Source: Arthrobacter sp. cf158 | Lineage (GTDB): Bacteria > Actinomycetota > Actinomycetes > Actinomycetales > Micrococcaceae | Reading direction: 5' to 3' | NCBI RefSeq assembly: GCF_900106835.1 | Contig: NZ_FNNR01000003.1 | Location: 565,281 to 629,280 of the forward strand | DNA: 64,000 nucleotides | In this document: piece after piece, positions 1 through 8,841 of the stretch | Layout: every line of letters starts with the position of its first letter | Numbering within the stretch: position 1 is the stretch's first letter | Made by a program: the position numbers and the translations under genes | The notes under the pieces: model-generated | What the model was told of the DNA's origin: nothing | The model's input: the letters and a program-made list of their open reading frames with translations, nothing else | Databases searched by the model: none

Positions 1-483
1 GGAGTAGGCCGACGTTCCCGGGCTGGCATGGCGGGTCAGTGACGTTGAGACGTTGATGATCCGGCCTCCGTCGGACATGAGGGGCACGAGTGTTTTGATC
101 AGGAAGAACGTTCCTTTGAAATTGGTCCCGACAACTGCGTCAAAGCTTTCTTCTGTGGTCTCTTCAAGAGTGCCGAACATTCCGACTCCGGCATTGTTGA
201 CGAGTACATCCAACGATTCCCGGTCCCAGCGTGACCGCAGAGTTTCCTGCAACCCATCGGAGAAGCCTGGTAACGTCCCGATGTCCGTTATGTCCAGCGG
301 TACTGCTATGGCGTCGCTTCCCGCGGACCGAATCTCATCGACGACGGCAGCTGCGGCTTCTGACCCGCTACGGTAAGTCACTACGATTTTCGCGCCCTTG
401 GACGCTAGAGCCAGCGCGGTACTGCGGCCCAGTCCCCTGTTTCCACCCGTCACCAGCGCAACAGTGTTCTTCATTGTCTTCAT
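1..483 (-). CDS. SDR-family oxidoreductase, 3' end outside window
   Basis: Reads from the minus strand as a classical short-chain dehydrogenase/reductase: glycine-rich TGGNRGLGR nucleotide-binding motif near residue 12, VLVNNAGVG about residue 90, and RIINVSTSLT leading to the catalytic Tyr (ending ...TSAYS) exactly at the window edge, so the Lys of YxxxK lies outside. It should reduce or oxidise a carbonyl/alcohol with NAD(P)H in the cytoplasm; the substrate cannot be told. Three in-frame ATGs lie at 495, 483 and 474; 483 is preferred because GAGG lies 6 bases upstream. It diverges from the TetR gene at 591, across an operator-like palindrome, so it is probably that regulator's target. Confidence 0.85.
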   Translation of the reverse strand, partial: MKTMKNTVALVTGGNRGLGRSTALALASKGAKIVVTYRSGSEAAAAVVDEIRSAGSDAIAVPLDITDIGTLPGFSDGLQETLRSRWDRESLDVLVNNAGVGMFGTLEETTEESFDAVVGTNFKGTFFLIKTLVPLMSDGGRIINVSTSLTRHASPGTSAYS

Positions 484-524
484 TGTCTTCCTCATTTCAG
501 CTAGACCTCATGCAATAAGTAAGT

Positions 525-540
525 AAGTAAGTATTTACTT
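525..540. promoter_or_regulatory. Palindromic operator in SDR/TetR divergent promoter
   Basis: AAGTAA-GTAT-TTACTT is a perfect 6-4-6 inverted repeat embedded in four tandem AAGT units (517-534). A TATAGT -10-like hexamer follows at 542-547 for the rightward gene. Its place between the divergent SDR and TetR genes suggests the binding site of the TetR protein; that assignment is inference. Confidence 0.55.
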
Positions 541-590
541 TTATAGTAGAGATGAGATCGTAAGTAGGCAAGCAACAGGAAGGAAAGTCC

Positions 591-1181
591 ATGGCACAAC
601 GCGACGCGGGGGCAACGAAAGCCCGGATCCTTGAAGCGGCCGTGGAGGAATTTGCCAAGCATGGCCACGCCGGAGGGCGAATTGAGCGAATCTCCGCAAG
701 CTCCGGCACTAACGTCCGCATGATTTACGCATACTTTGGCGGCAAGAGCGGACTGTTTGATGAGGCGTTAGCCGCCTCTCTTGGCGCCATGGCAGCGGCG
801 GTCCCTCCTCGCCCCGAAGACCTTCCCGGGTGGGCCGGCGACCTCTTCGACTATCACCAGCGTGACCCCTCTGCACTTCGCATCAGCTTGTGGGCTCAGC
901 TGGAGCGTCCCGAGGCGGCATCCGAACCCCTGCAGAGTTACTTGGACAAGACCTCGATGCTTTCCGGGACGCCCGTGGGGTCGTTGAATGCCGTCGACCT
1001 GCTAGTGGTGATATATGCGGTCGCGCAGGCGTGGCAGCTGGCCCCGGCCGGTCTGCTGAAAGCGATTTACGCAGATCCCAGCAGCGCAGAAGCCGTAGCC
1101 TCCCAGCGGCAGGCAGTCATAGACACAGTCAGGCGCATCACCACTCCAGAGTCTGCCGCGCCCGGAAATTCGTCCGGGTAG
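591..1181 (+). CDS. TetR/AcrR family transcriptional regulator
   Basis: A 196-residue protein of typical TetR length. The N-terminal DNA-binding helix-turn-helix runs about residues 10-55 (ARILEAAVEEFAKHG ... IERISASSGTNVRMIYAYFGGKSGLFDEAL), including the family's characteristic YFGGKxxLF end of the HTH. The C-terminal ligand domain is variable and gives no effector. AGGAAGG precedes the ATG at 591. It is divergent from the SDR gene, with a palindrome in between, so the simplest reading is a local repressor of itself and the SDR. Cytoplasmic. Confidence 0.85.
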   Translation: MAQRDAGATKARILEAAVEEFAKHGHAGGRIERISASSGTNVRMIYAYFGGKSGLFDEALAASLGAMAAAVPPRPEDLPGWAGDLFDYHQRDPSALRISLWAQLERPEAASEPLQSYLDKTSMLSGTPVGSLNAVDLLVVIYAVAQAWQLAPAGLLKAIYADPSSAEAVASQRQAVIDTVRRITTPESAAPGNSSG

Positions 1182-1203
1182 AGACTTCCACGGCCTCGAC
1201 GCA

Positions 1204-1234
1204 GGACGGCCCCCCGCATCTGGGAGGACCGTCC
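1204..1234. terminator. Imperfect hairpin between convergent genes
   Basis: GGACGG at 1204-1209 pairs with CCGTCC at 1229-1234, and inner C-rich and G-rich arms add further pairs with one or two mismatches. It lies between the convergent TetR gene and the CocE-type hydrolase gene, so it may end transcription from both sides. There is no clear U tract. Confidence 0.4.
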
Positions 1235-1289
1235 ATCGGTTGGCTAAGCCTTAGCTCAGCTACGGCGATACGCATGAGCGAGAGTGCGC

Positions 1290-3038
1290 CTAGGAGCCCC
1301 TCGACATTGTGCCGAGCGTAATCCTGCTCGGAGTTTCCGCCCCGAATATGATGCGCTGGTGGGCTGTTACCGTTTCGGACGAGTCCGCGGCCCGGAGGCC
1401 GGTGTTCAGGTTCCTGTCCCAGCGAGGGTGGCAACTCGACGTGACTTGAATCCTGATCCTGTCTCCTGCGTTGAACGTGCAGGCTGTTGACCAGAGGTTG
1501 ATAACGAACTCTTCAGTCTGGCCCGGGACCAGCGGCTTCCGGCCCGGCCCCGCACGGAAGACTCCGTCGCCGCTGCAAGCGTCCCGCCACGATGCACGGA
1601 CGATTCCGTCGGACAGTCCAATGGAGAGGCCGTCCGGGGTGACCCGGCATAGGCGGACAACGAAGTCAGTATCCACGGCACTTGAGCTCGCAAACAACGT
1701 GGCTGATACTTCCCCGAAAACCGTCACTGGTTCTTCCAGTGGCGACGTCGTAAAGGTCAGCACATCATCGCGGCTCTCCACCGCGGCTTGATCCGCAGGC
1801 CCGGCCAGGTCAGCCCCAAGGTGCATGGTCGCTCCCCCGGTGGTCGGAACGGGATCGAGCGGGTCATAGTGGTATGACACTGCTCCAGTCGCTCCTGGCG
1901 TCTCCCCAAGCGAACCTTCAGGACCCAGGAACAGGTCAAGCTGAGTGTCGGGTTCAGGCAGTTCATCGAATGCACGCCATCGGTTCTCGCCCATGACGTA
2001 GACAAGGACGCCGGGCAGGTGTGGGTCCGGCGCGTCGTTGAGAACGTGGTCGAACCAACGGGCATGAATCGACGACAGGTCTCCCAGTCCATTGACGGCC
2101 ATTGATGAGGCAAGGGCGCCGAACGCCACGTCGGGGTAGGTGGCCGTGAAGTTGGTGTGACTCCATGGACCCACAATGAGCTGGGGACGCAGAGCCTGTC
2201 CTTCACGGGACGCATCCAGTTGCAGCCGGTACTGCTCCAAGGTGTTCGGCAGGAAGATATCGAACCATCCGCCGATGTGGAGCGTTGGCAGCGGGACAGG
2301 CCCGGCCGCTGGACTGTCCCAGGCAAGCGAGAGTTCCCCTCCGGGTTCCTCACTTGCCGAGGGAAGGATCACGGACTGCAAGAACCCGTTGGCCCGGGAC
2401 TTCACATCGTTGATCGGGAGGGCTGCGTATGCCGAGCCGTCCGCGAAACCGGCATCCAACTCCGCCCAAATCTCGAGCTCGCGAGCCAGACGGGCAGGGT
2501 CCCCTGCACATTCACGGCGTATCTCCTCGAGGGCGATCGATCCGTGTCCCCACGCTAGCCGGCTCCCTAATTCAAAAGCGCCGCCACGGAAGAGTGCCCC
2601 GTTGTCCGCGTTTCCAGCAGCACAGATTCCCGGCGCCAGAGCCGCAAGGCCCCGAGGTCGACGGCGGGCGGCCCGCCACTGCGTTTCGGCGAAATAAGAG
2701 CGTCCCCACATCCCCACGCGCCCGGAGGAATATGGCAGGTCCGCGGCCCACTCAACTGTTTGGGCGCCGTCGTCCGCTTCATGCTCTCCCGGCACGAAGG
2801 TGCCATCAGAACCATGGCGTCCCCGTACGTCCTGCAGGATGACTGCGAAACCATGGGCTGCGACAGTGGCCGGATTGAAGTATGCGGAGTTCACTGCGAG
2901 GTCCCGGCCGTAAGGCGTTCGGGTGAGCAGGACCGGAAACCGGCCCGGGGTGTCCGGGCGGTACACGGTGGAACGGAGAATGACGCCGTCACTTAGTTGG
3001 GTCTGGACATCGTTTTCGATAATGACTTGGTGCTTCAT
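1290..3038 (-). CDS. CocE/NonD family hydrolase (S15 peptidase-like)
   Basis: The 582-residue protein begins MKHQVIIEND and matches the X-Pro dipeptidyl-peptidase/cocaine-esterase family: an N-terminal strand region with RTPYGR (~40-45), an alpha/beta-hydrolase core with the nucleophile Ser in GRSYF (S114), the conserved QDVRGRHGSDG (~69-79), and a C-terminal jelly-roll domain containing DTDFVVRL. Such enzymes cleave esters or acyl-amides; substrate unknown. The ATG at 3038 is preferred over a longer reading frame because it matches the family N-terminus and lies 4 bp from the upstream gene's stop. No signal peptide is seen. It forms an operon with the MHS transporter, which may import its substrate. 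Confidence 0.85.
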   Translation of the reverse strand: MKHQVIIENDVQTQLSDGVILRSTVYRPDTPGRFPVLLTRTPYGRDLAVNSAYFNPATVAAHGFAVILQDVRGRHGSDGTFVPGEHEADDGAQTVEWAADLPYSSGRVGMWGRSYFAETQWRAARRRPRGLAALAPGICAAGNADNGALFRGGAFELGSRLAWGHGSIALEEIRRECAGDPARLARELEIWAELDAGFADGSAYAALPINDVKSRANGFLQSVILPSASEEPGGELSLAWDSPAAGPVPLPTLHIGGWFDIFLPNTLEQYRLQLDASREGQALRPQLIVGPWSHTNFTATYPDVAFGALASSMAVNGLGDLSSIHARWFDHVLNDAPDPHLPGVLVYVMGENRWRAFDELPEPDTQLDLFLGPEGSLGETPGATGAVSYHYDPLDPVPTTGGATMHLGADLAGPADQAAVESRDDVLTFTTSPLEEPVTVFGEVSATLFASSSAVDTDFVVRLCRVTPDGLSIGLSDGIVRASWRDACSGDGVFRAGPGRKPLVPGQTEEFVINLWSTACTFNAGDRIRIQVTSSCHPRWDRNLNTGLRAADSSETVTAHQRIIFGAETPSRITLGTMSRGS

Positions 3039-3042
3039 GGTT

Positions 3043-4377
3043 TCAGTCCGCCTTCTTGCCAAGGTCCTCAGTGGCCGTCCGGTAGGTTTCGCGAACAAAC
3101 ACCAGAGCCACTAACGCCGAGACGAGACAGCACGCCGCGGTGAAAACTGCCACGGGGAGCCACCCATCGGGACCGGGCCGGACAATGGCTGCGGCGATAG
3201 CCGGGGCAAACCCGGTCAGGATGAGGCCCAACTGGGATGAGATGGCGGCTCCGGAATAGCGGATACGGGTTTCAAACATCTCCGCCACCATGGCGGGCCC
3301 CAGCGGGTTGACCATCCCGTAGCCAACTGACATGAGAACGACCCCGCTGACGAAGACCATCGCAATGTTTGAACTGGAGATGGCCCAGAAATAGGCAAAG
3401 ACAGCTGCTGCGCAGGTAATATTGCCGGCGATGAACACGGGTTTACGGCCAATGCGATCGGCAAGGATGCCGAAGAGCGGCTGGACGCCCACGCTCAACG
3501 CAGCGGTGACGATCGTAACAGCGAGCATGACGCTGGATGGCACCAGCTGTTCTTTCGCTGCATAGGAGAGGCTGAAGGCAGAGAAGATCGACGAGACCAC
3601 TGCCCACACGCCGAAGGCCATGACCTTCAGAACAGTCCGCCAGTGGTCACGAAGGACAACCTTGGCGGGAAGCTCCAAGGCTTTCGAGTTCTCCACTTCG
3701 TGTTTGAACACCTCCGCCTCGGGCAGCTTGCGGCGAATAATGAAGCCGGTCACGGCCACGATGATGCTTGCCAGGAACGGGATGCGCCAGCCCCAGGCAA
3801 GCAGATCTTCTTCGGGCATCAAGGAGACGAGAAGGAACGCGAGCGAAGCGAGAGTGATTCCTGCCGCTGCTCCGGTGTTGACCCAGCTGGCGAAGAAGGC
3901 GCGCCTGTTTGCCGGTGCGTGCTCGAGGGAGATCGTCACCGCGCCCACTGATTCGCCGGCTGCTGAGATTCCCTGCACCACCCGCAGCAATACCAGGAGA
4001 ACCGGCGCGAGGGCGCCAATTGCCGCCGTCGGTGGAAGGCAGCCAATCAGAAAGGTTGCGATGCCCATGCTGACCAGCGTGAAAACGAGCATTTGTTTAC
4101 GGCCAACGCGGTCTCCAAAATGGCCGATGACGCCGGCAGCCAGTGGCCGCACTACGTAGCCAATGCCGATGGTCGCCATGGACAGCAACTGACCCAACGC
4201 TGGATCGATGCCTGGGAAGAAAATCTTGTTGAAAACAAGCGCGGACGCTGCGCCGTAGATAAAGAAGTCGTAGTACTCAAGCGTGCTGCCAACAAAGCTG
4301 GCGACGGCGGCCTTACGGGCATGCTGCCCCGTGGGCGCCGCAACAGTGGCGGCAGTGCTGATGGGACCTGCGGTCAT
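3043..4377 (-). CDS. MFS transporter, metabolite:H+ symporter (MHS) type
   Basis: A 444-residue, about 12-helix membrane protein. The start of TM1 carries the MHS signature (FVGSTLEYYDFFIYG, ~28-42), and the cytoplasmic loop motif GDRVGRK (88-94) recurs as ADRIGRK in the second half. Relatives (KgtP, ProP, ShiA) carry carboxylates, betaines or shikimate with protons. The ATG at 4377 is chosen because AGGAG lies 7 bases upstream; a longer frame to 4473 lacks this. Its stop is 4 bp before the CocE-like hydrolase, so the pair look like uptake plus first hydrolysis. The divergent PaaX-like gene at 4551 is the likely regulator. Confidence 0.87.
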   Translation of the reverse strand: MTAGPISTAATVAAPTGQHARKAAVASFVGSTLEYYDFFIYGAASALVFNKIFFPGIDPALGQLLSMATIGIGYVVRPLAAGVIGHFGDRVGRKQMLVFTLVSMGIATFLIGCLPPTAAIGALAPVLLVLLRVVQGISAAGESVGAVTISLEHAPANRRAFFASWVNTGAAAGITLASLAFLLVSLMPEEDLLAWGWRIPFLASIIVAVTGFIIRRKLPEAEVFKHEVENSKALELPAKVVLRDHWRTVLKVMAFGVWAVVSSIFSAFSLSYAAKEQLVPSSVMLAVTIVTAALSVGVQPLFGILADRIGRKPVFIAGNITCAAAVFAYFWAISSSNIAMVFVSGVVLMSVGYGMVNPLGPAMVAEMFETRIRYSGAAISSQLGLILTGFAPAIAAAIVRPGPDGWLPVAVFTAACCLVSALVALVFVRETYRTATEDLGKKAD

Positions 4378-4550
4378 TGCGGATCTCCTCATAGTTGCTC
4401 TGGGAAGGGGTGGAGTGCATGTCTGACCGGTGGCGACGTCGATGTCGGCAGCCATTTTAGTGGCGTGCATCACTCCTGAACTATGGTTGCGTTAAAAATC
4501 ACGTCCGTCAATAAACATGCAAAGTTATGCCGAATGGGTGAGACTGGAGT

Positions 4551-5453
4551 GTGCGAACTACGGGTGAGAAACCAGGACCAGCGGCGGTGGATTTTCCGCG
4601 TCCCCAAAGAGGAAACGCCAGCCAACACGTCCTCGTCACTCTGCTGGCCGAGTTCTGGAGGAAAACGGACCTATGGCTTCCCGCCCGCGTGGTGGTCAGG
4701 CTGGCCGAGGATGTGGGCCTGTCCCGGTCGGCGGTGACGACCGCACTCAGCCGCCTCGCCGCGCGCGGGGTCCTTGAAAATGATGGTGGCGGCCGCGCAT
4801 CGCGTTACCGGTTTACTTCCGCGGCCCGGGAACGGCTGGTGGTTGGGAACCAGCAGGTCACCGAATTTGGGGACCCGTCCGCTGGCTGGGACCACCGCTG
4901 GACCGCCGTGGCGTTCACAGTGCCTGAAACCGACCGGGATATCAGGGAAGCGTTCCGGGCAAGGCTGCGGTGGCTGGGTTTCGCCCCGATCTATGGTGCG
5001 TTATGGTTTTCGCCCAGGGATCTGGTAGCGCGAGTAACCGAGACCGCTGAAGGGTACAACGTGGACGACTTCATGGCTTTCCGGGTTGAGGACGCCGACC
5101 TGGAGGGTCGCCGCCCCACACTCGTCAACAGCGAAGAACTGCCGGCGCGCTATGCCGCCTTCGCCCACACAAACGAACAGCGCTTGAACGCCCTTCGCAA
5201 ACAGGATGGGGACTCCAAAGAGGTATTCCGCATGCGCATCGAAACCATGGACGAATGGCGCGCCTTCCCATGGGACGACCCCGGCATGCCATACGAACTG
5301 CTCCCGCCGGAATGGCCCCTTCGACAGGCCCGCTCCACATTCATAGAGGTCTACAACGGCACCACCGAACGCTCGGAACAGTACCTGCGCCGCGTCCTCA
5401 CCGAACTGGCACCAGAGGCCGTACCGGGAATCAGCATGTCCGGGATCGCCTGA
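4551..5453 (+). CDS. PaaX-like transcriptional regulator
   Basis: About 300 residues with the PaaX plan: an N-terminal winged helix (VLVTLLAEFW ... LAEDVGLSRSAVTTALSRLAARG, ~27-75), then the PaaX central domain beginning WDHRWTAVAFTVPE and a GFAPIYGALWFSPRD stretch, and a C-terminal FHAxWxxFPxxDPxLP-like part seen here as MDEWRAFPWDDPGMPYELLPPEW. PaaX proteins usually repress aromatic catabolic operons and are relieved by an acyl-CoA. The start is uncertain: GTG 4551 has only a GGAG that is too close, and the conserved part begins about 25 residues in. It diverges from the MHS-CocE operon. Confidence 0.8.
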   Translation: MRTTGEKPGPAAVDFPRPQRGNASQHVLVTLLAEFWRKTDLWLPARVVVRLAEDVGLSRSAVTTALSRLAARGVLENDGGGRASRYRFTSAARERLVVGNQQVTEFGDPSAGWDHRWTAVAFTVPETDRDIREAFRARLRWLGFAPIYGALWFSPRDLVARVTETAEGYNVDDFMAFRVEDADLEGRRPTLVNSEELPARYAAFAHTNEQRLNALRKQDGDSKEVFRMRIETMDEWRAFPWDDPGMPYELLPPEWPLRQARSTFIEVYNGTTERSEQYLRRVLTELAPEAVPGISMSGIA

Positions 5454-5710
5454 AGAGCTCGTCCCTGCCCGGATAGAGCCAGTGGAGGTCCACATCGCTG
5501 GCCTTAACGACGCCGCTGGCCGAAACGAACTTCTCGACCCGCGCCCGGGCCGAGGCGACGTCGGCAGTTCAGGCAGCGCTCGCGATCGTCGCCAACTCCA
5601 CGAAGCCGGACCCTTCTCCAGGCGAACGCAGAGCACAACGATCTTGCTCGGAGTCAGCCGGGCAGTTATCGCTCGATCTTTGCCCACTTAACTTTCGTGG
5701 GAATATTTCT
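5454..5710. other. Intergenic stretch, no supported gene
   Basis: Together with the operator at 5711-5738 this is a 354-bp gap before the Old Yellow Enzyme gene. Reading frames on the minus strand continue over parts of it with frame changes (protein-like text around 5460-5560) but with no start, no ribosome binding site and no family I recognise. It may hold a degraded gene; I cannot support one. Confidence 0.4.
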
Positions 5711-5738
5711 TGAGCGCGCTCAGTTATGAGCGTAGTCA
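5711..5738. promoter_or_regulatory. Double 12-bp operator before Old Yellow Enzyme gene
   Basis: TGAGCGCGCTCA (5711-5722, perfect palindrome) is followed after GTTA by TGAGCGTAGTCA (5727-5738). The same two-site arrangement with the same 4-bp spacer recurs at 7742-7769, and a single copy lies before the TetR gene at 9857-9868. The TetR protein encoded at 9889 is the likely binder. Confidence 0.7.
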
Positions 5739-5807
5739 CCAAAGCCAGTCGACCCATCGGCCGGGTGCGGTGATGCCCTGATACACCGAACGCCAAAGGA
5801 CCAACCC

Positions 5808-6884
5808 ATGACCCTTTCATCTCTGTGGCAACCCCTGACTCTTGGTCGCGTGGACCTCTCCCATCGGCTGGCACTGGCACCCATGACCCGAAACCGTTCC
5901 AACCCGGATGGCACGCCGGGCGACCTCGTGGCCGAGTACTACAGGCAGCGCGCTTCCTTGGGATTGATCATTACCGAAGGAACACAGCCCTCACCGGACG
6001 GCCAAGGCTACGCCAACACGCCGGGGATTTACTCTCCCGAGCATGTGATGGGCTGGCGTAACGTCACCGAAGCAGTTCATGCCGAGGGCGGAGCCGTGTT
6101 TATCCAGCTCATGCATGCGGGTCGGATGTCCCACCCGGACAACACCCCGCACCACCGCCAGCCCGTGGCGCCGTCAGCCATTTCAGCCGGGCAGGACATT
6201 TTCACGCCGGCCGGCCCCCAGAAGACGCCGACACCCAGGGCGCTGAGCGCAGAGGACATCCAGGCCACCATTGATGACTTCCGTCACGCGGCGGCCTCGG
6301 CCATCGCAGCCGGTGCCGACGGAGTGGAAATCCATGGGGCCAACGGATACCTCCTCCATCAATTCCTATCGCCCAACTCAAACCACCGCACGGACCACTA
6401 CGGCGGATCAGTGGAAAACAGGTCAAGGTTCGTCATCGACGTGGCACAGGCCCTCTCCGATGAAATCGGGCCAGACAGGGTGGGCATCCGCCTCTCCCCC
6501 GCCATGCCATTAGGTGGAATCGACGAAGGTGACACGGACAGCGTGCGGACCCAGTACCGGCACCTGGTCGGCGAGCTCGCATCCCTGAACCTGGCGTACC
6601 TGCACCTTCACCATGTTGGAGATGACGAACTGCTCCGCAGCCTCCGGGATATGTGGCCGACGGCGGTGCTCGTGGTCCGCTATGGACGTAACCGCGAGCA
6701 GATTGCCGACGACGTCGCGGCCGGCTTGGCGGACATCGCGCCGCTGGGCCGTTTCGCACTGGCCAATCCAGACATCGTTGAACGTCTGCGCTTGAATGCC
6801 CCCTTGAATGAGGTAGATCCCAGCACCCTCTACGGCGGCGGCACCAGCGGATACACCGACTACCCAACCCTTGCCCACGCCTGA
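5808..6884 (+). CDS. Old Yellow Enzyme family NADH:flavin oxidoreductase
   Basis: The 358-residue TIM-barrel flavoprotein has the bacterial alkene-reductase layout: LALAPMTRNR (~22-30) at the FMN site, QLMHAGRMSH (~100-109), the substrate-binding pair H176 and N179 in HGANGYLLHQFL, and RTDHYGGSVENRSRF (~194-208). These enzymes reduce activated C=C bonds of enones, nitro compounds and similar electrophiles with NAD(P)H. It lies first in an apparent two-gene unit with an SDR 69 bp downstream and carries the double palindrome in its promoter, placing it under the TetR-type regulator of this cluster. Start ATG 5808 follows AAAGGA. Confidence 0.9.
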   Translation: MTLSSLWQPLTLGRVDLSHRLALAPMTRNRSNPDGTPGDLVAEYYRQRASLGLIITEGTQPSPDGQGYANTPGIYSPEHVMGWRNVTEAVHAEGGAVFIQLMHAGRMSHPDNTPHHRQPVAPSAISAGQDIFTPAGPQKTPTPRALSAEDIQATIDDFRHAAASAIAAGADGVEIHGANGYLLHQFLSPNSNHRTDHYGGSVENRSRFVIDVAQALSDEIGPDRVGIRLSPAMPLGGIDEGDTDSVRTQYRHLVGELASLNLAYLHLHHVGDDELLRSLRDMWPTAVLVVRYGRNREQIADDVAAGLADIAPLGRFALANPDIVERLRLNAPLNEVDPSTLYGGGTSGYTDYPTLAHA

Positions 6885-6953
6885 TCCCACACCACCCAAA
6901 GACCATCCAGGCCAACCGGCGTGGACGGAAATCCACACAAGGAAGTTCGTGAA

Positions 6954-7667
6954 ATGCAATCACTCAATGGCGCAGTCGTCCTCGTTACCGGAGCAAACGG
7001 CGGCATCGGAACCCACTTCGTCCACGCCGCCCTGGCACGCGGCGCCAGTAAGGTATACGCCTCCGCGCGCACCCCCCGCACTTGGGCGGACGAACGGATC
7101 GTCCCACTGACCCTCGACATCACGGATCCGGTGTCAATCCAGGCCGCAGTCGCGGCAGCAGGCGACGTCACAGTCCTGATTAACAACGCCGGAGCCTCCG
7201 TGGCAACCCTGGGCATCCTTAGCCACACCGACGAGGAAATCCGCACCAACGTAGAGACGAACTTCCTCGGCCCGCTCTTCCTCGCCAGGGCGTTCGCTCC
7301 GATCCTGTCCGCCAAGGAACATTCCGCGATCATCGATATCCACTCCGCCATGAGCTGGTACGCCGTCGGCGGCATCTACAGTGCCACGAAGGCCGCCCTC
7401 TGGTCAGCCACCAATTCACTGCGCCTGGAGCTCGCCCCCGACGGCGTCCACGTGGTGGGCGTCCATGTGGGCTACGTCGACACAGCGATGGCTGCGCACA
7501 CCTCCGACCCTAAGATGGACCCGGCCGAGCTGGTTAGCAAGGTGCTGGATGCCGTGGAAGCCGGTGATTACGAGGTTCTCGCCGACGCGACGTCCGTGCA
7601 GCTCAAGGCCGGACTCAGCGCCCCCATCGAGGCACTCTACCCCCAACTCGTGTCCAGCAAATCCTAG
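6954..7667 (+). CDS. SDR-family oxidoreductase
   Basis: The 237-residue protein has a Rossmann fold with TGANGGIG (12-19), NNAG (77-80) and the catalytic YSATK (Y142, K146) preceded by the SAMSW segment. The ATG at 6954 is used because AGGAAG lies 8 bases upstream and the fold starts immediately; an upstream in-frame ATG at 6921 would add an unstructured tail. It shares a transcript with the Old Yellow Enzyme and probably acts on the same carbonyl compounds. Substrate unknown. Confidence 0.87.
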   Translation: MQSLNGAVVLVTGANGGIGTHFVHAALARGASKVYASARTPRTWADERIVPLTLDITDPVSIQAAVAAAGDVTVLINNAGASVATLGILSHTDEEIRTNVETNFLGPLFLARAFAPILSAKEHSAIIDIHSAMSWYAVGGIYSATKAALWSATNSLRLELAPDGVHVVGVHVGYVDTAMAAHTSDPKMDPAELVSKVLDAVEAGDYEVLADATSVQLKAGLSAPIEALYPQLVSSKS

Positions 7668-7680
7668 TATTTACAACCGC

Positions 7681-7713
7681 GCCGTAGTGATGGCTCAAAC
7701 CCATCACCACGGC
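7681..7713 (+). terminator. Hairpin after the OYE-SDR unit
   Basis: GCCGTAGTGATGG (7681-7693) pairs with CCATCACCACGGC (7701-7713) with one A-C mismatch and a 7-nt loop, followed by TTGTCTTT. It lies 13 bp after the SDR stop and upstream of the next promoter, fitting a terminator. Confidence 0.65.
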
Positions 7714-7741
7714 ACGTTGTCTTTGCCCTTGATTTTTAAGT

Positions 7742-7769
7742 TGAGTGCACTCATAATTGAGTGAAGTCA
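7742..7769. promoter_or_regulatory. Double 12-bp operator before quinone-oxidoreductase-like gene
   Basis: TGAGTGCACTCA (7742-7753, perfect palindrome), spacer TAAT, then TGAGTGAAGTCA (7758-7769). Architecture and spacing equal those at 5711-5738. It lies 27 bp before the start codon at 7796, where a bound repressor would block transcription. Confidence 0.72.
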
Positions 7770-7795
7770 ATTTTATTCAAAAGGAGCATCGTCGC

Positions 7796-8794
7796 ATGCG
7801 GGCATTCGTTATCACCAAGTACAAGGAACCGCTGCGCGAAGCCGAGGTGGCAGAGCCTACCGTCGGTGAACGGGACGTGCTGGTACAGGTTCACGCCGCC
7901 GGCCTGAACCAGCTGGACGAAAAGATCCGCTTGGGCGAGTTCAAGCAGATCCTTCCCTACAAGCTTCAGCTGGTCCTCGGCAACGACGTAGCCGGCACCG
8001 TGCTGAGCGTCGGGGAAAAAGTGACGGGGTTCAAGCCCGGTGATGAGGTCTACTCACGTCCCCATCAGGACCGCATGGGAACATTCGCTGAACGCATCGC
8101 CATTGCGGAAGAAGACCTCGCGCTCAAGCCTAGATCGGCCAGCATGGAAGAGGCCGGCTCACTGCCCCTCGTGGCTCTTACAGCATGGCAAGCCCTCGTG
8201 GAGCAGGGCAAAGTGCGCCAGGGACAGAAAGTTCTCATTCATGCCGGCGCCGGCGGGGTCGGCTCCATCGCCATCCAGCTCGCCAAACATCTCGGCGCAA
8301 CCGTTGCAACCACCGCCAGCAGCTCCAATGCCGGATTCGTACGCGGCCTGGGCGCCGACGTCGTTATCGACTACGTCACCCAGGACTTCGAACAGCTCCT
8401 GAGTGGATACGACCTGGTGCTGGACAGTCTCGGAGGGGACAACCTGCACAAATCACTGCGAATCCTCAAGCCTGGTGGCAAGGTGATTGGCATCGCAGGG
8501 CCGCCCGATCCGGCCTTCGCCCGCGCCGCCGGGCTCAACCCCATACTGCGCCTGGCAATCACCGGGCTCAGCAGCAAGGTTAGGAAGCAAGCCAGGAAAC
8601 TCGGCGTTAGTTATGAGTTCCTCTTCATGCGCGCCAGCGGCGACCAATTGCGCCAGATCAGCGCACTGGTGGACGCCGGCATACTGCGTCCCATTGTGGG
8701 GAAAGTTTTCACCTTCGTCGAGGCTCCAGAAGCCTTGCAATCCCTGGCCGCAGGCGGATACCGGGGCAAAGCCGTACTCACTGTCACCAACTGA
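7796..8794 (+). CDS. Zinc-independent quinone oxidoreductase-like MDR protein
   Basis: The 332-residue medium-chain reductase starts MRAFVITKYKEPL, has a GroES-like N-terminal domain with HAAGLNQLDEKIR (~32-44) and a nucleotide-binding domain with HAGAGGVGSIAIQLAKHLGA (~142-161). The zinc-ligand cysteines of alcohol dehydrogenases are absent, as in NADPH:quinone reductases (QOR, YhdH-like). AAGGAG lies 9 bases before the ATG at 7796; a longer frame would run through the operator and is rejected. It heads a unit with the alpha/beta hydrolase and the TetR gene. Likely handles electrophilic enones or quinones. Confidence 0.88.
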   Translation: MRAFVITKYKEPLREAEVAEPTVGERDVLVQVHAAGLNQLDEKIRLGEFKQILPYKLQLVLGNDVAGTVLSVGEKVTGFKPGDEVYSRPHQDRMGTFAERIAIAEEDLALKPRSASMEEAGSLPLVALTAWQALVEQGKVRQGQKVLIHAGAGGVGSIAIQLAKHLGATVATTASSSNAGFVRGLGADVVIDYVTQDFEQLLSGYDLVLDSLGGDNLHKSLRILKPGGKVIGIAGPPDPAFARAAGLNPILRLAITGLSSKVRKQARKLGVSYEFLFMRASGDQLRQISALVDAGILRPIVGKVFTFVEAPEALQSLAAGGYRGKAVLTVTN

Positions 8795-8841
8795 CCGGGC
8801 GGCGGCCACATTCACCCAGAGAATCCAGGAGAACCACCATC

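Noticed and set aside
5454..5690. A separate minus-strand gene before the Old Yellow Enzyme
   Set aside because: Protein-like stretches appear but in two frames, with no start signal and no recognised family.
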